35,246 nucleotides of DNA from Caulobacter sp. (GTDB lineage Bacteria > Pseudomonadota > Alphaproteobacteria > Caulobacterales > Caulobacteraceae), in contig JAUSPV010000310.1 of assembly GCA_030652755.1 (NCBI GenBank), positions 1 through 35,246 of the forward strand, read 5' to 3'. This document shows, in pieces, positions 15,269 through 24,396 of this stretch. Position 1 is the first letter of the stretch, and the number at the start of each line of letters is the position of its first letter. A program made the position numbers and the translations under genes. The notes beneath the pieces are model-generated. The model ran no database searches, had not been told where the DNA came from, and saw only the letters and a list, made by a program, of their open reading frames with translations.

Positions 15269-17319
15269 GACTTGTCACGTTCGCAGCCCTGGCGGCCGCC
15301 CTCTGCGCGGCGCCGCTCGCCGACGCCCGGGCGCAGACCCAGACCCTCAACGTCCAGGACGCCGATATCCGGGCCTTCATCCAGGACGTCTCGCGCAGCA
15401 CCGGCTACACCTTCGTCATCGATCCCCGGGTCAAGGGCGTGGTGTCGGTCAGCAGCAGCGGCCCGCTGAGCCGCGCCGAACTGTTCGACGTCTTCCTGTC
15501 CACGCTGCGGGCCAACAACTTCGTGGCCGTGCCCACCGGATCGGGCGCCTACCGGATCGAGCCATCCGAGAACGCCGCCCGCCAGCCGTCGGCGGCCGGC
15601 GGTCAGTTCACCACCCAGGTCTTCCGGCTCCGCAGCATCGACGCCCAGGCGGCGGCGGAGATCCTCAAGCCGCTGGTCGGCCCCCAGGGGCAGGTGATCG
15701 CCAATCCCCGGGGCAACACCCTGGTCGTCGCCGACTACGCCGACAATGTGCGCCGCATCCGCGGGCTGATCACCCAGATTGACCAGGACCGGTCCAGCAC
15801 CCGCGCGGTGACGCTGCGCAACAGCTCGGCCCGCGAGGTCGCCGCCGTCATCACCAACCTCACCGCGCTGTCCGGCGCCGACGGCAAGCCCACGCGCGGC
15901 CCGGTCTCGGTCGTGGCCGTGGAGGGCAGCAACACGGTCCTGCTGCGCGGCGAGCCGGAGGCCATCGACCGCCTGCTGCCGCTGATCGCCGACCTCGACC
16001 TGCGGGCCCGCTCCAACGACGACGTGAAGGTCATCTTCCTCAAGCACGCCAACGCCGAGCAGATGCTGCCGGTGCTGCAACAGCTGCTGGGCCTGCCGGT
16101 GGCGGGGGCCGGACCGGCGTCGGCGGATGGGACCCGCGCGACCGCGGAGGCGGCGGTCCAGCCGGCCGGCGGCCTGCGCGTGGGCATCGCCCGCTACCCC
16201 GGCGCCAACGCCCTGATCATCAGCGCGCCGCCCGACACCCAGCGCATGCTCGCCGAGGTGATCACCAAGCTCGACGTGCGCCGCGAACAGGTGCTGGTCG
16301 AGGCGATCGTCGTCGAGGTCTCCGACAACGCCGCCCGCGAACTGGGCGTCCAGTTCATCCTCGGCGGCGGCAAGGGCGACGTGCCCTTCGCCGTGACCAA
16401 CTACTCCAACACCGCGCCCAACATCCTGGCCCTGGCCGGCGCGGTCGCGGGCGAGAAGAACCTCCCCGAGGACTCCGCGACCCTGGCCGCCCTGCGGGAC
16501 GCGGCCGTCTCGTCGCTGCTGGGCGCCAATGGCCTGCTGACCGGCGGGGTAGGGCAGCTGGAAAACGGGGCGATCTTCGGGGTGATCGTCAACGCCGTGC
16601 GTCGCGATTCCGGGTCGCGTCTGCTGTCGACGCCCTCGGTCCTGACCCTCGACAACGAGGAGGCCACCTTCCTGGTCGGCCAGGAAGTGCCGATCACCAC
16701 CGGCGAGGTGCTGGGCAGCGCCAACAACAACCCGTTCCGCACCATTCAGCGCCAGAATGTCGGCATCCAGCTGGAGGTGAAGCCGCGGATCAACGCGGGG
16801 GGCGGGATCACCCTGTTTCTGCGCCAGGAGGTCTCCTCCGTGGCCGGGCCGGTGGCGGAAGGCTCCTCGGAGCTGATCCTCAACAAGCGCGAGCTCGAGA
16901 CGACGGTGCTGGTCGATGACGGCCAGATCGTCGTCCTGGGCGGGCTGCTCGACGAGAACGAGCGCACGTCGGTGAACGCGGTCCCCGGCTTGAGCGAGAT
17001 CCCGGTGCTGGGCGGGCTGTTCAAGAGCAAGGCGCGGACCGGCGGCCGGACCAACCTGATGATCTTCATTCGCCCACGGATCATTCGCAGCGCCGCTGAC
17101 GCCCAGGCCGTGACCGCGCCGCGTTACGACTTCATCCGCGGCGATCCCGCCCTGGTGGATCGCTCGGGCGTCAACGCGCTCGACGCCCTCGTCCAGGATT
17201 ACCTGAAGACCCTGCCGCCGGTCGCGCCGCCGCCGGCGACGTCGCCCGCCGCGACGCCGATCGCCGCCCAGCCGTTGCCGCCACCGTCCGCGACCGAGCT
17301 CCGGGGCGGCCCGCGATGA
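15265..17319 (+). CDS. gspD: GspD, T2SS outer-membrane secretin
   Basis: A 684-residue secretin forming the outer-membrane gate. Signal peptide ends about ADARA at residue 23, then N0 (about 25-95), N1-N3 ring domains (repeated VFLKHANA/IVVADYADNVRRI-type modules), and the secretin core from about residue 345 (EQVLVEAIVVEVSD) through VPITTGE and VLGGLLDENERTSVNAVPGL to FIRPRII. The C-terminal tail is Pro/Ala-rich with no clear pilotin-binding S-domain. It starts at GTG 15265, overlapping the gspC stop, and ends overlapping gspE (ATGA). Confidence 0.95.
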   Translation: MRLVTFAALAAALCAAPLADARAQTQTLNVQDADIRAFIQDVSRSTGYTFVIDPRVKGVVSVSSSGPLSRAELFDVFLSTLRANNFVAVPTGSGAYRIEPSENAARQPSAAGGQFTTQVFRLRSIDAQAAAEILKPLVGPQGQVIANPRGNTLVVADYADNVRRIRGLITQIDQDRSSTRAVTLRNSSAREVAAVITNLTALSGADGKPTRGPVSVVAVEGSNTVLLRGEPEAIDRLLPLIADLDLRARSNDDVKVIFLKHANAEQMLPVLQQLLGLPVAGAGPASADGTRATAEAAVQPAGGLRVGIARYPGANALIISAPPDTQRMLAEVITKLDVRREQVLVEAIVVEVSDNAARELGVQFILGGGKGDVPFAVTNYSNTAPNILALAGAVAGEKNLPEDSATLAALRDAAVSSLLGANGLLTGGVGQLENGAIFGVIVNAVRRDSGSRLLSTPSVLTLDNEEATFLVGQEVPITTGEVLGSANNNPFRTIQRQNVGIQLEVKPRINAGGGITLFLRQEVSSVAGPVAEGSSELILNKRELETTVLVDDGQIVVLGGLLDENERTSVNAVPGLSEIPVLGGLFKSKARTGGRTNLMIFIRPRIIRSAADAQAVTAPRYDFIRGDPALVDRSGVNALDALVQDYLKTLPPVAPPPATSPAATPIAAQPLPPPSATELRGGPR

Positions 17320-18809
17320 CCGTCGAAGCGTCCGAGCCCGCGCTGCCCTATGCGTTCGCCCGGCGGCACAGCGTCCTGCTGCTGGAAGCGGACGATCTGC
17401 CCAGGATCGGGCTCCGCGAAGGCGCCGACCCGCGCGCCCTGATCGAGGTCCGTCGCGCGCTGGGCCGGCCGGTCGCGGTCGAGTCGATGCCGACGGCGAT
17501 CTTCGACCGGCGAATCTCGGAGATCTACGCCGACGCCAGTCTCGGCGTGCAGTCGGCCGACGGCCTGGAGTTCGGCGCCGGCCTGGGCGGCATGCTCGAG
17601 GATCTTCCGACCACGGCCGACCTGCTCGATCCGCAGGACGATGCGCCGATCATCCGCCTGATCAACGGCCTGATCGCCGAGGCGGTGCGGCGCGGGGCTT
17701 CAGACGTGCATATCGAACCCTACGAAGCCGCGCTTCTGGTGCGGCTGCGCGTCGACGGAATCCTGCAGGAGGTGCTGTCGCTGCCCAACCGGGTCGCGCC
17801 GATGCTGGTGTCTCGCGTCAAGGTCATGGCCCGCCTGGACATCGCCGAAAAACGCGTCCCCCAGGACGGCCGTATCTCGCTGACTCTCGCGGGCCGGGCC
17901 TTCGACGTCCGGGTCTCGACCCTGCCGTCGCGGGGCGGCGAGCGGGTGGTGATGCGCATCCTCGACAAGGACCAGGCCGGGCTGAAGCTTCAGGACCTTG
18001 GCATGTCGCCGGAGGTCTACGCCGCCTTCGAGGCCGCGCTGCGCGAACCCAACGGCATCATCCTGGTCACCGGCCCGACCGGCTCGGGCAAGACGACCAG
18101 CCTCTACGCCGGTCTGGGCCTGCTCAACGACGCCCGCCGCAACATCCTGACCATCGAGGATCCGGTCGAGTACGCGGTCCACGGCGTCGGCCAGACCCAG
18201 GTCAACAACAAGGTCGGCATGACCTTCGCCGCCGGCCTGCGCGCCATCCTGCGCCAGGACCCGGACGTGGTCATGGTCGGCGAAATCCGCGACACCGAAA
18301 CCGCCCAGGTCGCCGTCCAGGCCAGCCTCACCGGCCATCTGGTGCTCTCGACCGTGCACACCAACAACGCCGCCGGCGCGGTCACCCGCCTGCGCGACAT
18401 GGGCATCGAGCCCTTCCTGCTGGCCTCCACCCTTCGGCTGGTCGTCGCCCAGAGGCTGGTCCGGCGGCTCTGCACCGACTGCCGCCGGCTGTCGCCCGCC
18501 GATCCGGAGTCCGCGCGCCTGCTGGGCATCGAGGCTGATCGCCCGCTGTGGCGTCCGGTGGGTTGCCCGAGCTGCAACACCACCGGCTATTCCGGCCGCG
18601 TCGGCATCTACGAGGCGATCCGCGTCGACGACCGCGTGCGCCGCCTGATCGCCGAGAGCGCCGACGAGGATGTTCTGGCCCGTGTCGGCGCCGAGGCGAC
18701 CGGCGACCTCGCCGCGGCGGCCCGCGCCCGGGTCCTGGACGGCTCCACCACGCTGGAAGAGGCCATCCGGGTGACGCGCCAGGAGGCGGATGTCAGTGGC
18801 GGCGTTTGA
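17316..18809 (+). CDS. gspE: GspE, T2SS assembly ATPase
   Basis: A 497-residue cytoplasmic hexameric ATPase that drives pseudopilus growth. Walker A GPTGSGKTT is at residues 253-261, the Asp box at about 278-285 (LTIEDPVE), Walker B with MVGEIRD at about 320-326, and the His box STVHTNNA at about 345. A zinc-binding tetra-cysteine domain is intact (C386, C389, C417, C420). The N-terminal domain, which binds GspL, is present. Full length for the family. Its last 20 bases overlap gspF. Confidence 0.95.
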   Translation: MTVEASEPALPYAFARRHSVLLLEADDLPRIGLREGADPRALIEVRRALGRPVAVESMPTAIFDRRISEIYADASLGVQSADGLEFGAGLGGMLEDLPTTADLLDPQDDAPIIRLINGLIAEAVRRGASDVHIEPYEAALLVRLRVDGILQEVLSLPNRVAPMLVSRVKVMARLDIAEKRVPQDGRISLTLAGRAFDVRVSTLPSRGGERVVMRILDKDQAGLKLQDLGMSPEVYAAFEAALREPNGIILVTGPTGSGKTTSLYAGLGLLNDARRNILTIEDPVEYAVHGVGQTQVNNKVGMTFAAGLRAILRQDPDVVMVGEIRDTETAQVAVQASLTGHLVLSTVHTNNAAGAVTRLRDMGIEPFLLASTLRLVVAQRLVRRLCTDCRRLSPADPESARLLGIEADRPLWRPVGCPSCNTTGYSGRVGIYEAIRVDDRVRRLIAESADEDVLARVGAEATGDLAAAARARVLDGSTTLEEAIRVTRQEADVSGGV

Positions 18810-20010
18810 CTACATCGCGCTGGACGCCGGCGGCCGCCCGCGCAAAGGGCTGGTCCAGGCCGTCGACGCCGAGGCCGCGCGCGCCAGCCTCAAGCGCCGT
18901 CGCCTCGCGCCGGTCAGGATCGAGCCCGCCGCCGAGGCCGCCGTTGCGCCCCGGGCGCCGCTGATCGGGCCGCGCGGACTGGACGGCAAGGTTCTGTCGA
19001 TCCTCACCCGGCAACTCGCGACGCTCATCGCGGTCACGCCGCTGGAAGAAGCCCTGCGCACCATGGCGCAACAGGCCGACTCCGCCCGCATCGCCCGCGC
19101 GCTGACCGTGGTCCACGACGGCGTCCTCGAAGGCTTCCGTCTGTCGGACGCCATGGGCCGCCCCGGCGCCGGCTTTCCGCCGCTCTATCGCGCGATGGTC
19201 GCGGCCGGCGAGAACTCCGGCGCCCTGCCGGACATTCTCGAGCGGCTCGCCGATCTCTATGAACAGCAGCAGCAGGTCGCCGCCAAGGTCACCGCCGCGC
19301 TGGTCTATCCGATCGTGCTGGCGGTCACGGCCATCCTCGTCGTGGTCGCCCTGATGACCTTCGTGGCGCCCAAGGTCGTCGACCAGTTCGACTCCATGGG
19401 TCAGGCCCTGCCGATGCTCACCCGCGTGGTGATGGGCATATCTGGCTTCCTGACCCATCACGGCCTCGTCCTGCTGGCCGTCATCGCGGTGGCGGTGCTG
19501 CTGTTCATGCAGGGGCTGAAGCGGCCGGCCTTCCGGCGGCGGGTCGATGGCGCGTTGCTCAGCGCCCCGGTCATCGGCCGCCTGATCCGCGACGTCCAGG
19601 CCGCCCGGCTGGCCCGCACCCTGGCCACCATGATCGCCGCCGGCGTGCCGGTGCTGCAGGGGCTGGAGATGACGGCCCGCACCGTCCGCAACACCGTCAT
19701 GCGCGAGGCCATGACGACCATGGCCGACTCCATCCGCGAGGGCGGCGGTCTGTCGGCCGCCATGCGCCGCGTCGGCGTGTTTCCGCCGATCCTCGTCTAC
19801 ATGACCGCCAGCGGCGAAAGCTCGGCCCGCCTCGACATGATGCTCGGCCGGGCCGCCGACTATCTGGAGCGGGAGTTCAACACCTTCACCACCGCCGCCC
19901 TCAGCCTGCTGGAGCCGGCGATCATCGTGGTGATGGGCGGGGTGGTCGCCACCATCGTGCTGTCGATCCTGCTGCCCATCCTGCAACTCAACTCGCTGGC
20001 CCTCGGCTAG
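18790..20010 (+). CDS. gspF: GspF, T2SS inner-membrane platform protein
   Basis: A 406-residue polytopic protein with two repeated cytoplasmic GspF domains (about 70-195 and 275-395; the second has the typical AARLARTLATMIAAGVPVLQG) and three membrane helices. It is the platform on which pseudopilins are assembled. The start at 18790 is preceded by AGGAGG (18781-18786) lying inside the end of gspE, a near-perfect ribosome binding site. Normal length. Confidence 0.95.
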   Translation: MSVAAFDYIALDAGGRPRKGLVQAVDAEAARASLKRRRLAPVRIEPAAEAAVAPRAPLIGPRGLDGKVLSILTRQLATLIAVTPLEEALRTMAQQADSARIARALTVVHDGVLEGFRLSDAMGRPGAGFPPLYRAMVAAGENSGALPDILERLADLYEQQQQVAAKVTAALVYPIVLAVTAILVVVALMTFVAPKVVDQFDSMGQALPMLTRVVMGISGFLTHHGLVLLAVIAVAVLLFMQGLKRPAFRRRVDGALLSAPVIGRLIRDVQAARLARTLATMIAAGVPVLQGLEMTARTVRNTVMREAMTTMADSIREGGGLSAAMRRVGVFPPILVYMTASGESSARLDMMLGRAADYLEREFNTFTTAALSLLEPAIIVVMGGVVATIVLSILLPILQLNSLALG

Positions 20011-20024
20011 AAAGGACACCGTTC

Positions 20025-20471
20025 ATGCAGGCCCAGACCCTGATCGCCCGCCGCCGCTCCGAGGCGGGCTTCACCCTGATCGAGATGATGGTCGTGGTGG
20101 TGATCCTCGGCCTGCTCGCCACCATCGTGGTGATCAACGTCCTGCCCAGTCAGGACCGCGCCATGCGGGAGAAGGCGCGCGCCGACATCGCCGTGCTCGA
20201 ACAGGCGGTCGAGAGCTACCGCCTCGACACCTTCGCCTACCCGACGGCGGCCGAGGGCCTGCAGGCGCTGCTCCAGGCGCCGGCCACCCTGACCCGGGCC
20301 GATCGCTACCGCGAGGGCGGCTACGTCAAGCGCCTGCCCGACGATCCCTGGGGCAACCCCTACCAGTACGCGCGGCCGGGCAAGCATGGGCCGTTCGACA
20401 TCTACTCCTTCGGCGCCGACGACCGGGAGGGGGGCGAGAAGAATGACGCCGATATCGGCAACTGGCAGTGA
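20025..20471 (+). CDS. gspG: GspG, major pseudopilin
   Basis: A 148-residue major pseudopilin. Prepilin peptidase should cut after G15 (RRSEAG/FTLIEMMVVVVILG), leaving Phe at +1 and the invariant Glu at +5 (E20). The C-terminal domain has the GspG features DPWGNPYQYARPGKHGPFDIYSFGADD, the calcium-binding loop region (quoted parts: DPWGNPYQY, FDIYSFGADD). It has its own ribosome binding site AAAGGA after a 14-bp gap from gspF, the only clear gap in the operon, in keeping with high expression of the main pilin. Confidence 0.95.
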   Translation: MQAQTLIARRRSEAGFTLIEMMVVVVILGLLATIVVINVLPSQDRAMREKARADIAVLEQAVESYRLDTFAYPTAAEGLQALLQAPATLTRADRYREGGYVKRLPDDPWGNPYQYARPGKHGPFDIYSFGADDREGGEKNDADIGNWQ

Positions 20472-20922
20472 CCGCCGCCGCGAGGCCGGTTTCACGCTGA
20501 CCGAGCTGATGGTCGTGCTGGCCATCATCGGGCTGCTGGCGACCGTCGTCGTCCTGGCGATGACCGACGGTCGCCCTTCGGGCGCGCAGGAGGCGGAGCG
20601 CTTCGCCGCGCGCCTGGTCCGGGCCCGCGACGAGGCCCTGATGACCAATCGCACGGTCGAGGTGACGGTGTCGCCCGGCGGCTACGACTTCCGGGTCGGT
20701 GGCCCGCGGGGTTGGACGCCGCTGGAGGACGGGCCGTTCCGCGCGGTGGCGTGGTCCTCGGATACGCAGATGTCGGCCGCCGATCTCGTTGACCGCGTGG
20801 CCTTTGATCCGGCGGGCGTCGCCACGCCGGCGGACTTCGTGATCACGCGCGGACGGCTCAGCAGCCGGGTGACCGTCGATACAGCGGGAAATGTCAGGGT
20901 CGATGACGCGACAGCGCGCTGA
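20443..20922 (+). CDS. gspH: GspH, minor pseudopilin
   Basis: A 159-residue minor pseudopilin. Cleavage is expected after G16 (RRREAG/FTLTELMVVLAII), with Glu at +5. The ATG at 20443 lies inside the end of gspG (29-bp overlap) and is preceded by a purine-rich GGGAGGGGGG site; longer in-frame extensions upstream are unlikely because they run through gspG. The C-terminal domain is a variable beta-rich GspH fold. It is thought to bridge the tip and the body of the pseudopilus. Confidence 0.9.
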   Translation: MTPISATGSDRRREAGFTLTELMVVLAIIGLLATVVVLAMTDGRPSGAQEAERFAARLVRARDEALMTNRTVEVTVSPGGYDFRVGGPRGWTPLEDGPFRAVAWSSDTQMSAADLVDRVAFDPAGVATPADFVITRGRLSSRVTVDTAGNVRVDDATAR

Positions 20923-21268
20923 GCAGGGGTTCACCCTTATCGAGGTGCTGGTGGCGATGTCTGTGTTCAGCATCGCGGCGCTGGCGCTCGTCAATGTCTC
21001 CGGAGAGAACACCCGGACCGCCGCCGCCATCGAGGCGAAGGTCATGGCCGGCGTGGTGGCCGACAACCGCATCGCCGAGTCCCTGATCGACTGGCCGCCG
21101 ATCGGCGAGTCGGCGGGCGTGGACCAGGCTGGCGACCGGCCCTGGCGCTGGGCCCGCAAGGTCAGCCGGACGAGCGATCCGGAGATCGTGCGCATCGATG
21201 TCGTCGTCGGCCGCCCGGACGACAAACGCACCCTGGCCGAGGCGACCGCCTTCCGGGGGCGCCGATGA
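20891..21268 (+). CDS. gspI: GspI, minor pseudopilin
   Basis: A 125-residue minor pseudopilin with cleavage after G13 (AEQG/FTLIEVLVAMSVFSIAALAL) and Glu at +5. Conserved GspI features follow: ENTRTAAAIEAKVMAGVVADN and the W-containing C-terminal strand. It forms the tip complex with GspJ and GspK and starts pilus assembly. The ATG at 20891 overlaps gspH by 32 bp; a second ATG at 20903, with AGGG just before it, is equally possible and would shorten the leader by four residues. The stop overlaps gspJ (ATGA). Confidence 0.9.
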   Translation: MSGSMTRQRAEQGFTLIEVLVAMSVFSIAALALVNVSGENTRTAAAIEAKVMAGVVADNRIAESLIDWPPIGESAGVDQAGDRPWRWARKVSRTSDPEIVRIDVVVGRPDDKRTLAEATAFRGRR

Positions 21269-21852
21269 AGGGCTTCACCCTCGTCGAGATGCTGGCGGCG
21301 CTGTTCGTCTTCGGCCTGGTCTCCGCCGCCGGCGCGCTGGTCATGGGCTCGACCTTGGACGGCCAGACGGCCGTGCGTTCCCGCATGGACCAGCTCGGCG
21401 CGTTCCAGCGCACGCGCATCCTGCTCAAGGCCGACCTGGATCAGCTGTCGACCCGCCGGACCCGCGACGGGACCGGCGTCCAGGCGGCCGGCGCCTTCAT
21501 CGGCCGCCAGCCGGCCGACGGGGCGCCGTTCATGATGCTGGCGCGGCACGGCTGGGAGAACCCGGGCGCCGCGCAACGCCCGTCCGTGCAGCGGGTCGAC
21601 TATCGCCTGTCCGGCGGCAGGCTGGAGCGCATCACCCGCGCGGCCCTCGATGGCGCGCCGGCGGGCGCCCCGCAGGTGCTGCTGGAGGGCGTCGACCAGC
21701 TGCAGGTGGCCTACCTCCACCGGGGCGCCTGGTCGCCGACCTGGACGGCTCTTCCCAACGCGGAACTGCCCCAAGCCGTCCGGATCACGTTCAGGGTCCA
21801 GGGTCTTGGCCGGCTCGAACAGGTGCTGCTCACGCCGGAGAGCCTGAGATGA
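21265..21852 (+). CDS. gspJ: GspJ, minor pseudopilin
   Basis: A 195-residue minor pseudopilin with an extremely short leader: MKG/FTLVEMLAALFVFGLVSAAG, so only three residues are removed and Glu8 is +5. The rest matches the GspJ pattern (RMDQLGAFQRTRILLKADLDQL, then a beta domain ending VRITFRVQGLGRLEQVLL; quoted in part). It is a tip-complex partner of GspI and GspK. Both ends overlap neighbours by 4 bp (ATGA). Confidence 0.9.
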   Translation: MKGFTLVEMLAALFVFGLVSAAGALVMGSTLDGQTAVRSRMDQLGAFQRTRILLKADLDQLSTRRTRDGTGVQAAGAFIGRQPADGAPFMMLARHGWENPGAAQRPSVQRVDYRLSGGRLERITRAALDGAPAGAPQVLLEGVDQLQVAYLHRGAWSPTWTALPNAELPQAVRITFRVQGLGRLEQVLLTPESLR

Positions 21853-22826
21853 GGCCCGCCGACGAGAAGGGCGCGGCCCTGCTGACCGTGCTGCTGCTGG
21901 TGGCGGTGATGTCGATCATCGCCGTCGGGGTGCTGGACGACATCCGGTTCGGCGTCAGGCGCACCGCCAACGCTGTCGGCCGAAGCCAGGCGCAGCTGTA
22001 CGCGCTCGGCGCCGAAGAACTGGCCCGGGTGCGGATCGCCCGTCTGGCCCGTCTGGACTCCGGTCGCACGACCCTGAAGGGGGACTGGAACGGCCGCTCC
22101 TTCCAGTTCCCGATCGAGAACGGCGTGATGACCGGCCGGATCACCGACGCCACCGGCTGCTTCAACCTGAACAGCGTCACCGAGGGCCGCGGCGTCCGTC
22201 TGATCCGGCGCGAACTGGGCGTGCGGCAGTTCGTGATCCTGCTCGGCGCCCTAGGCGTCCCGGCCGGGCGTGGTCAGACCCTGGCCGACAATCTCGCCGA
22301 CTGGATCGACAGCGACGATATCAGCATGGGCGGCGCCGAGGACCAGGACTACGCCCGCGCCACGCCGGCCTATCGCACCGGCGGCGCCATGCTGGCGGAG
22401 GTCAGCGAACTTCGGGCGGTGCGCGGCTTCACGCCCGACGTCTATGACCGCCTGCGGCCCTTCGTCTGCGCCCCGCCGACCACGGACCTGTTGCCGATCA
22501 ACGTCAATACCCTGTCCCCGGACCGGTCGGCCCTGATCACCATGGTGACGCTGGGCGCCATTCCCGCCGAGGCCGGCGCCCGGCTGCTCGAGGACCGCCC
22601 GGCCGACGGCTGGGATAATCTGCAGACCTTCTGGAACGCCCCCATCCTCGTGGACCGGGTTCCCGAGGACGCCGCGCGCGACCAGGTCGCCCTGCGGACC
22701 CGCTTCTTCTCTCTCGACGCCGACGTCACCTTCGCCGGCTCAACCGCCACGCTCAACACCCTGCTCGAGGTCGATCCCTCGGGCGCGGTGAAGCTCGCGG
22801 CGCGCCGCTGGACCCGCGACGAATGA
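21849..22826 (+). CDS. gspK: GspK, pseudopilus tip protein
   Basis: A 325-residue large minor pseudopilin. The leader is MRPADEKG/AALLTVLLLVAVMSII; as in GspK proteins generally, the +5 Glu is missing. The large inserted helical domain (LADNLADWIDSDD, RPFVCAPP, LLPINVNTLSP) matches the GspK alpha-domain that caps the pilus. The frame is open well upstream to 21198, but that stretch is a shadow of gspJ; the ATG at 21849 overlaps the gspJ stop and has the prepilin leader directly after it. Confidence 0.92.
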   Translation: MRPADEKGAALLTVLLLVAVMSIIAVGVLDDIRFGVRRTANAVGRSQAQLYALGAEELARVRIARLARLDSGRTTLKGDWNGRSFQFPIENGVMTGRITDATGCFNLNSVTEGRGVRLIRRELGVRQFVILLGALGVPAGRGQTLADNLADWIDSDDISMGGAEDQDYARATPAYRTGGAMLAEVSELRAVRGFTPDVYDRLRPFVCAPPTTDLLPINVNTLSPDRSALITMVTLGAIPAEAGARLLEDRPADGWDNLQTFWNAPILVDRVPEDAARDQVALRTRFFSLDADVTFAGSTATLNTLLEVDPSGAVKLAARRWTRDE

Positions 22827-23920
22827 TCCCGACACGCCTCGTTCTCCTCTCCACGCCCGACCACCCCTGGCCCTGCCTGACGGTGTCGGAGTCCGGCGCC
22901 GTGCTTCAGCGCGGCGTTCTGCAGCCTGACGCCGCGCCGCCGGAGACGCCGGCCATCGACCGCCTGGTCGTGCCCGGCGCGGATGTCGTGGCCCGGTGGC
23001 TGGACCTGCCGGACCGCAATGACCGCCAGGCCCGCTCGGCCGTCGCCTTCCTGTTGCAGGACGACATCGCCGATGACGGCGGAGACCTGCACATCAGCGT
23101 GGGCGGCAGCGACGCCGGCGGCCAGCGGCTGGCCGCCATCACCAGTGTATCGCGCGTTCAGGCCTGGCTCGATGCTGCGGCGGCGCGCGGCGTCCACCCC
23201 CTCTCGGTGACCCCCGACTACCTGATGCTGCGTCCCGAAGAGGAGGGAGAGACCCTGGTGGCGGGCTTCGGCGGTCTGCTGGCCGTGCGAGGCCCGGGCC
23301 TGGCCTTCTCGGCCGAGCGTCCCCTGGCCGAGGCCGTGCTCGGCGACAGGCCCCGCCGGATGATGGCGCTCAACGAGCTCGAGCCAATGCTGGCGGGTGC
23401 GGCCGCTTCGCCGGAGATCAACCTGCTGCAGGGGGTCTTCGGCCCGCGCGCCGAACAGCCGACGGTTGGAAACGTCCGGCGTATGGTCATCCTCGCCCTG
23501 GCGTTGCTGCTGTCTCCTGTGGTGCTGAGCGTCGCCGGAATCGGCGTCGACCTGATCGCCGCCCGCCATGCCGAGAGCCGCGCGATCGCCGGAGCCCATG
23601 CGGTCTGGCCCACGGCCGTTCCCGCCGGCTCCGACATTGAGGCCGTTCGGGCGAAGCTGGCCGAGCAACAGACCGCCGACCGGTTCGCCGACCTGGCCGC
23701 CGACCTCTTCGCCGCGATAGAGCGCACGCCGGGGACGCAGATCGACAGCCTGGCCTATGGCCCGGCCGGCCTGAACGTGGGGCTGTCCTACGGCAACTAC
23801 TCGGACATGGACCAGTTGATCACCGCCGGCGGCCGGGTGGGGCTGCTGGTCACCGCCGACAGCACCGTCACCGAGGGCGGCCGGATCACCAGCGACATCA
23901 GCGTCAGGAGGCAGCCATGA
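22823..23920 (+). CDS. gspL: GspL, T2SS inner-membrane assembly protein
   Basis: A 365-residue bitopic protein. The N-terminal cytoplasmic part (about 1-215) has the actin-like GspL fold, which binds GspE; one membrane helix follows (about residues 217-240, MVILALALLLSPVVLSVAG), then a periplasmic ferredoxin-like domain that pairs with GspM. Sequence conservation in GspL is low, so the call rests on position, length and topology together. Both ends overlap neighbours by 4 bp (ATGA). Confidence 0.88.
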   Translation: MIPTRLVLLSTPDHPWPCLTVSESGAVLQRGVLQPDAAPPETPAIDRLVVPGADVVARWLDLPDRNDRQARSAVAFLLQDDIADDGGDLHISVGGSDAGGQRLAAITSVSRVQAWLDAAAARGVHPLSVTPDYLMLRPEEEGETLVAGFGGLLAVRGPGLAFSAERPLAEAVLGDRPRRMMALNELEPMLAGAAASPEINLLQGVFGPRAEQPTVGNVRRMVILALALLLSPVVLSVAGIGVDLIAARHAESRAIAGAHAVWPTAVPAGSDIEAVRAKLAEQQTADRFADLAADLFAAIERTPGTQIDSLAYGPAGLNVGLSYGNYSDMDQLITAGGRVGLLVTADSTVTEGGRITSDISVRRQP

Positions 23921-24396
23921 CCCTGCTGCAAACCGCCCGCGACTTCTGGTCCCTGAGGTCGTCCCGCGAACGCCTGATGCTGCAAGGGCTGGGCGTCGTC
24001 CTGGCCGGGCTGCTGCTTTGGTTCGGCGTGCTGTCGCCCCTGAACGCTGCCACGGCCTGGGCCCGCGCCGGGCGCCAGGCCGCCGCCGCCGACCTTGCCG
24101 CCGTCAACGCCCTGGCCCGTGTCGGGACCGCGCGAGCGCCGCAGCCCGCTGGTCGCGGCCTGGCCGGGGTCGTCGACGTCGCCGCCGCGGCGTCCGGCAT
24201 CGTCATCGAACGCCGGCGCGAGGAGGGCGACGGCCGGCTGACCGTCTGGATCACCGCCGTCCAGCCGCGCATACTCATGCAGTGGATCAGCGGCCTGCGG
24301 ACCGGTCACGGCGTGTCCGTGGTCGGAATGAGCGCGGCCAAGGCCGACGCCAGCAGCCTGACCGTCGAGGTCACTTTCGAACGGGCGGGGTCATGA
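23917..24396 (+). CDS. gspM: GspM, T2SS inner-membrane assembly protein
   Basis: A 159-residue bitopic protein: short cytoplasmic N-terminus with the typical FWSLRSSRERLMLQG, one membrane helix (about 24-42) and a small periplasmic domain (about 85-157) of ferredoxin-like pattern ending VEVTFERAGS. It partners GspL and stabilises the GspE-GspL complex. Both ends overlap neighbouring genes by 4 bp. Confidence 0.9.
   Translation: MTLLQTARDFWSLRSSRERLMLQGLGVVLAGLLLWFGVLSPLNAATAWARAGRQAAAADLAAVNALARVGTARAPQPAGRGLAGVVDVAAAASGIVIERRREEGDGRLTVWITAVQPRILMQWISGLRTGHGVSVVGMSAAKADASSLTVEVTFERAGS

Noticed and set aside
21198..21848. An N-terminal 217-residue extension of GspK
   Set aside because: The stretch is a shadow of gspI/gspJ; the prepilin leader at 21849 defines the true start, which overlaps the gspJ stop as at other junctions in this operon.
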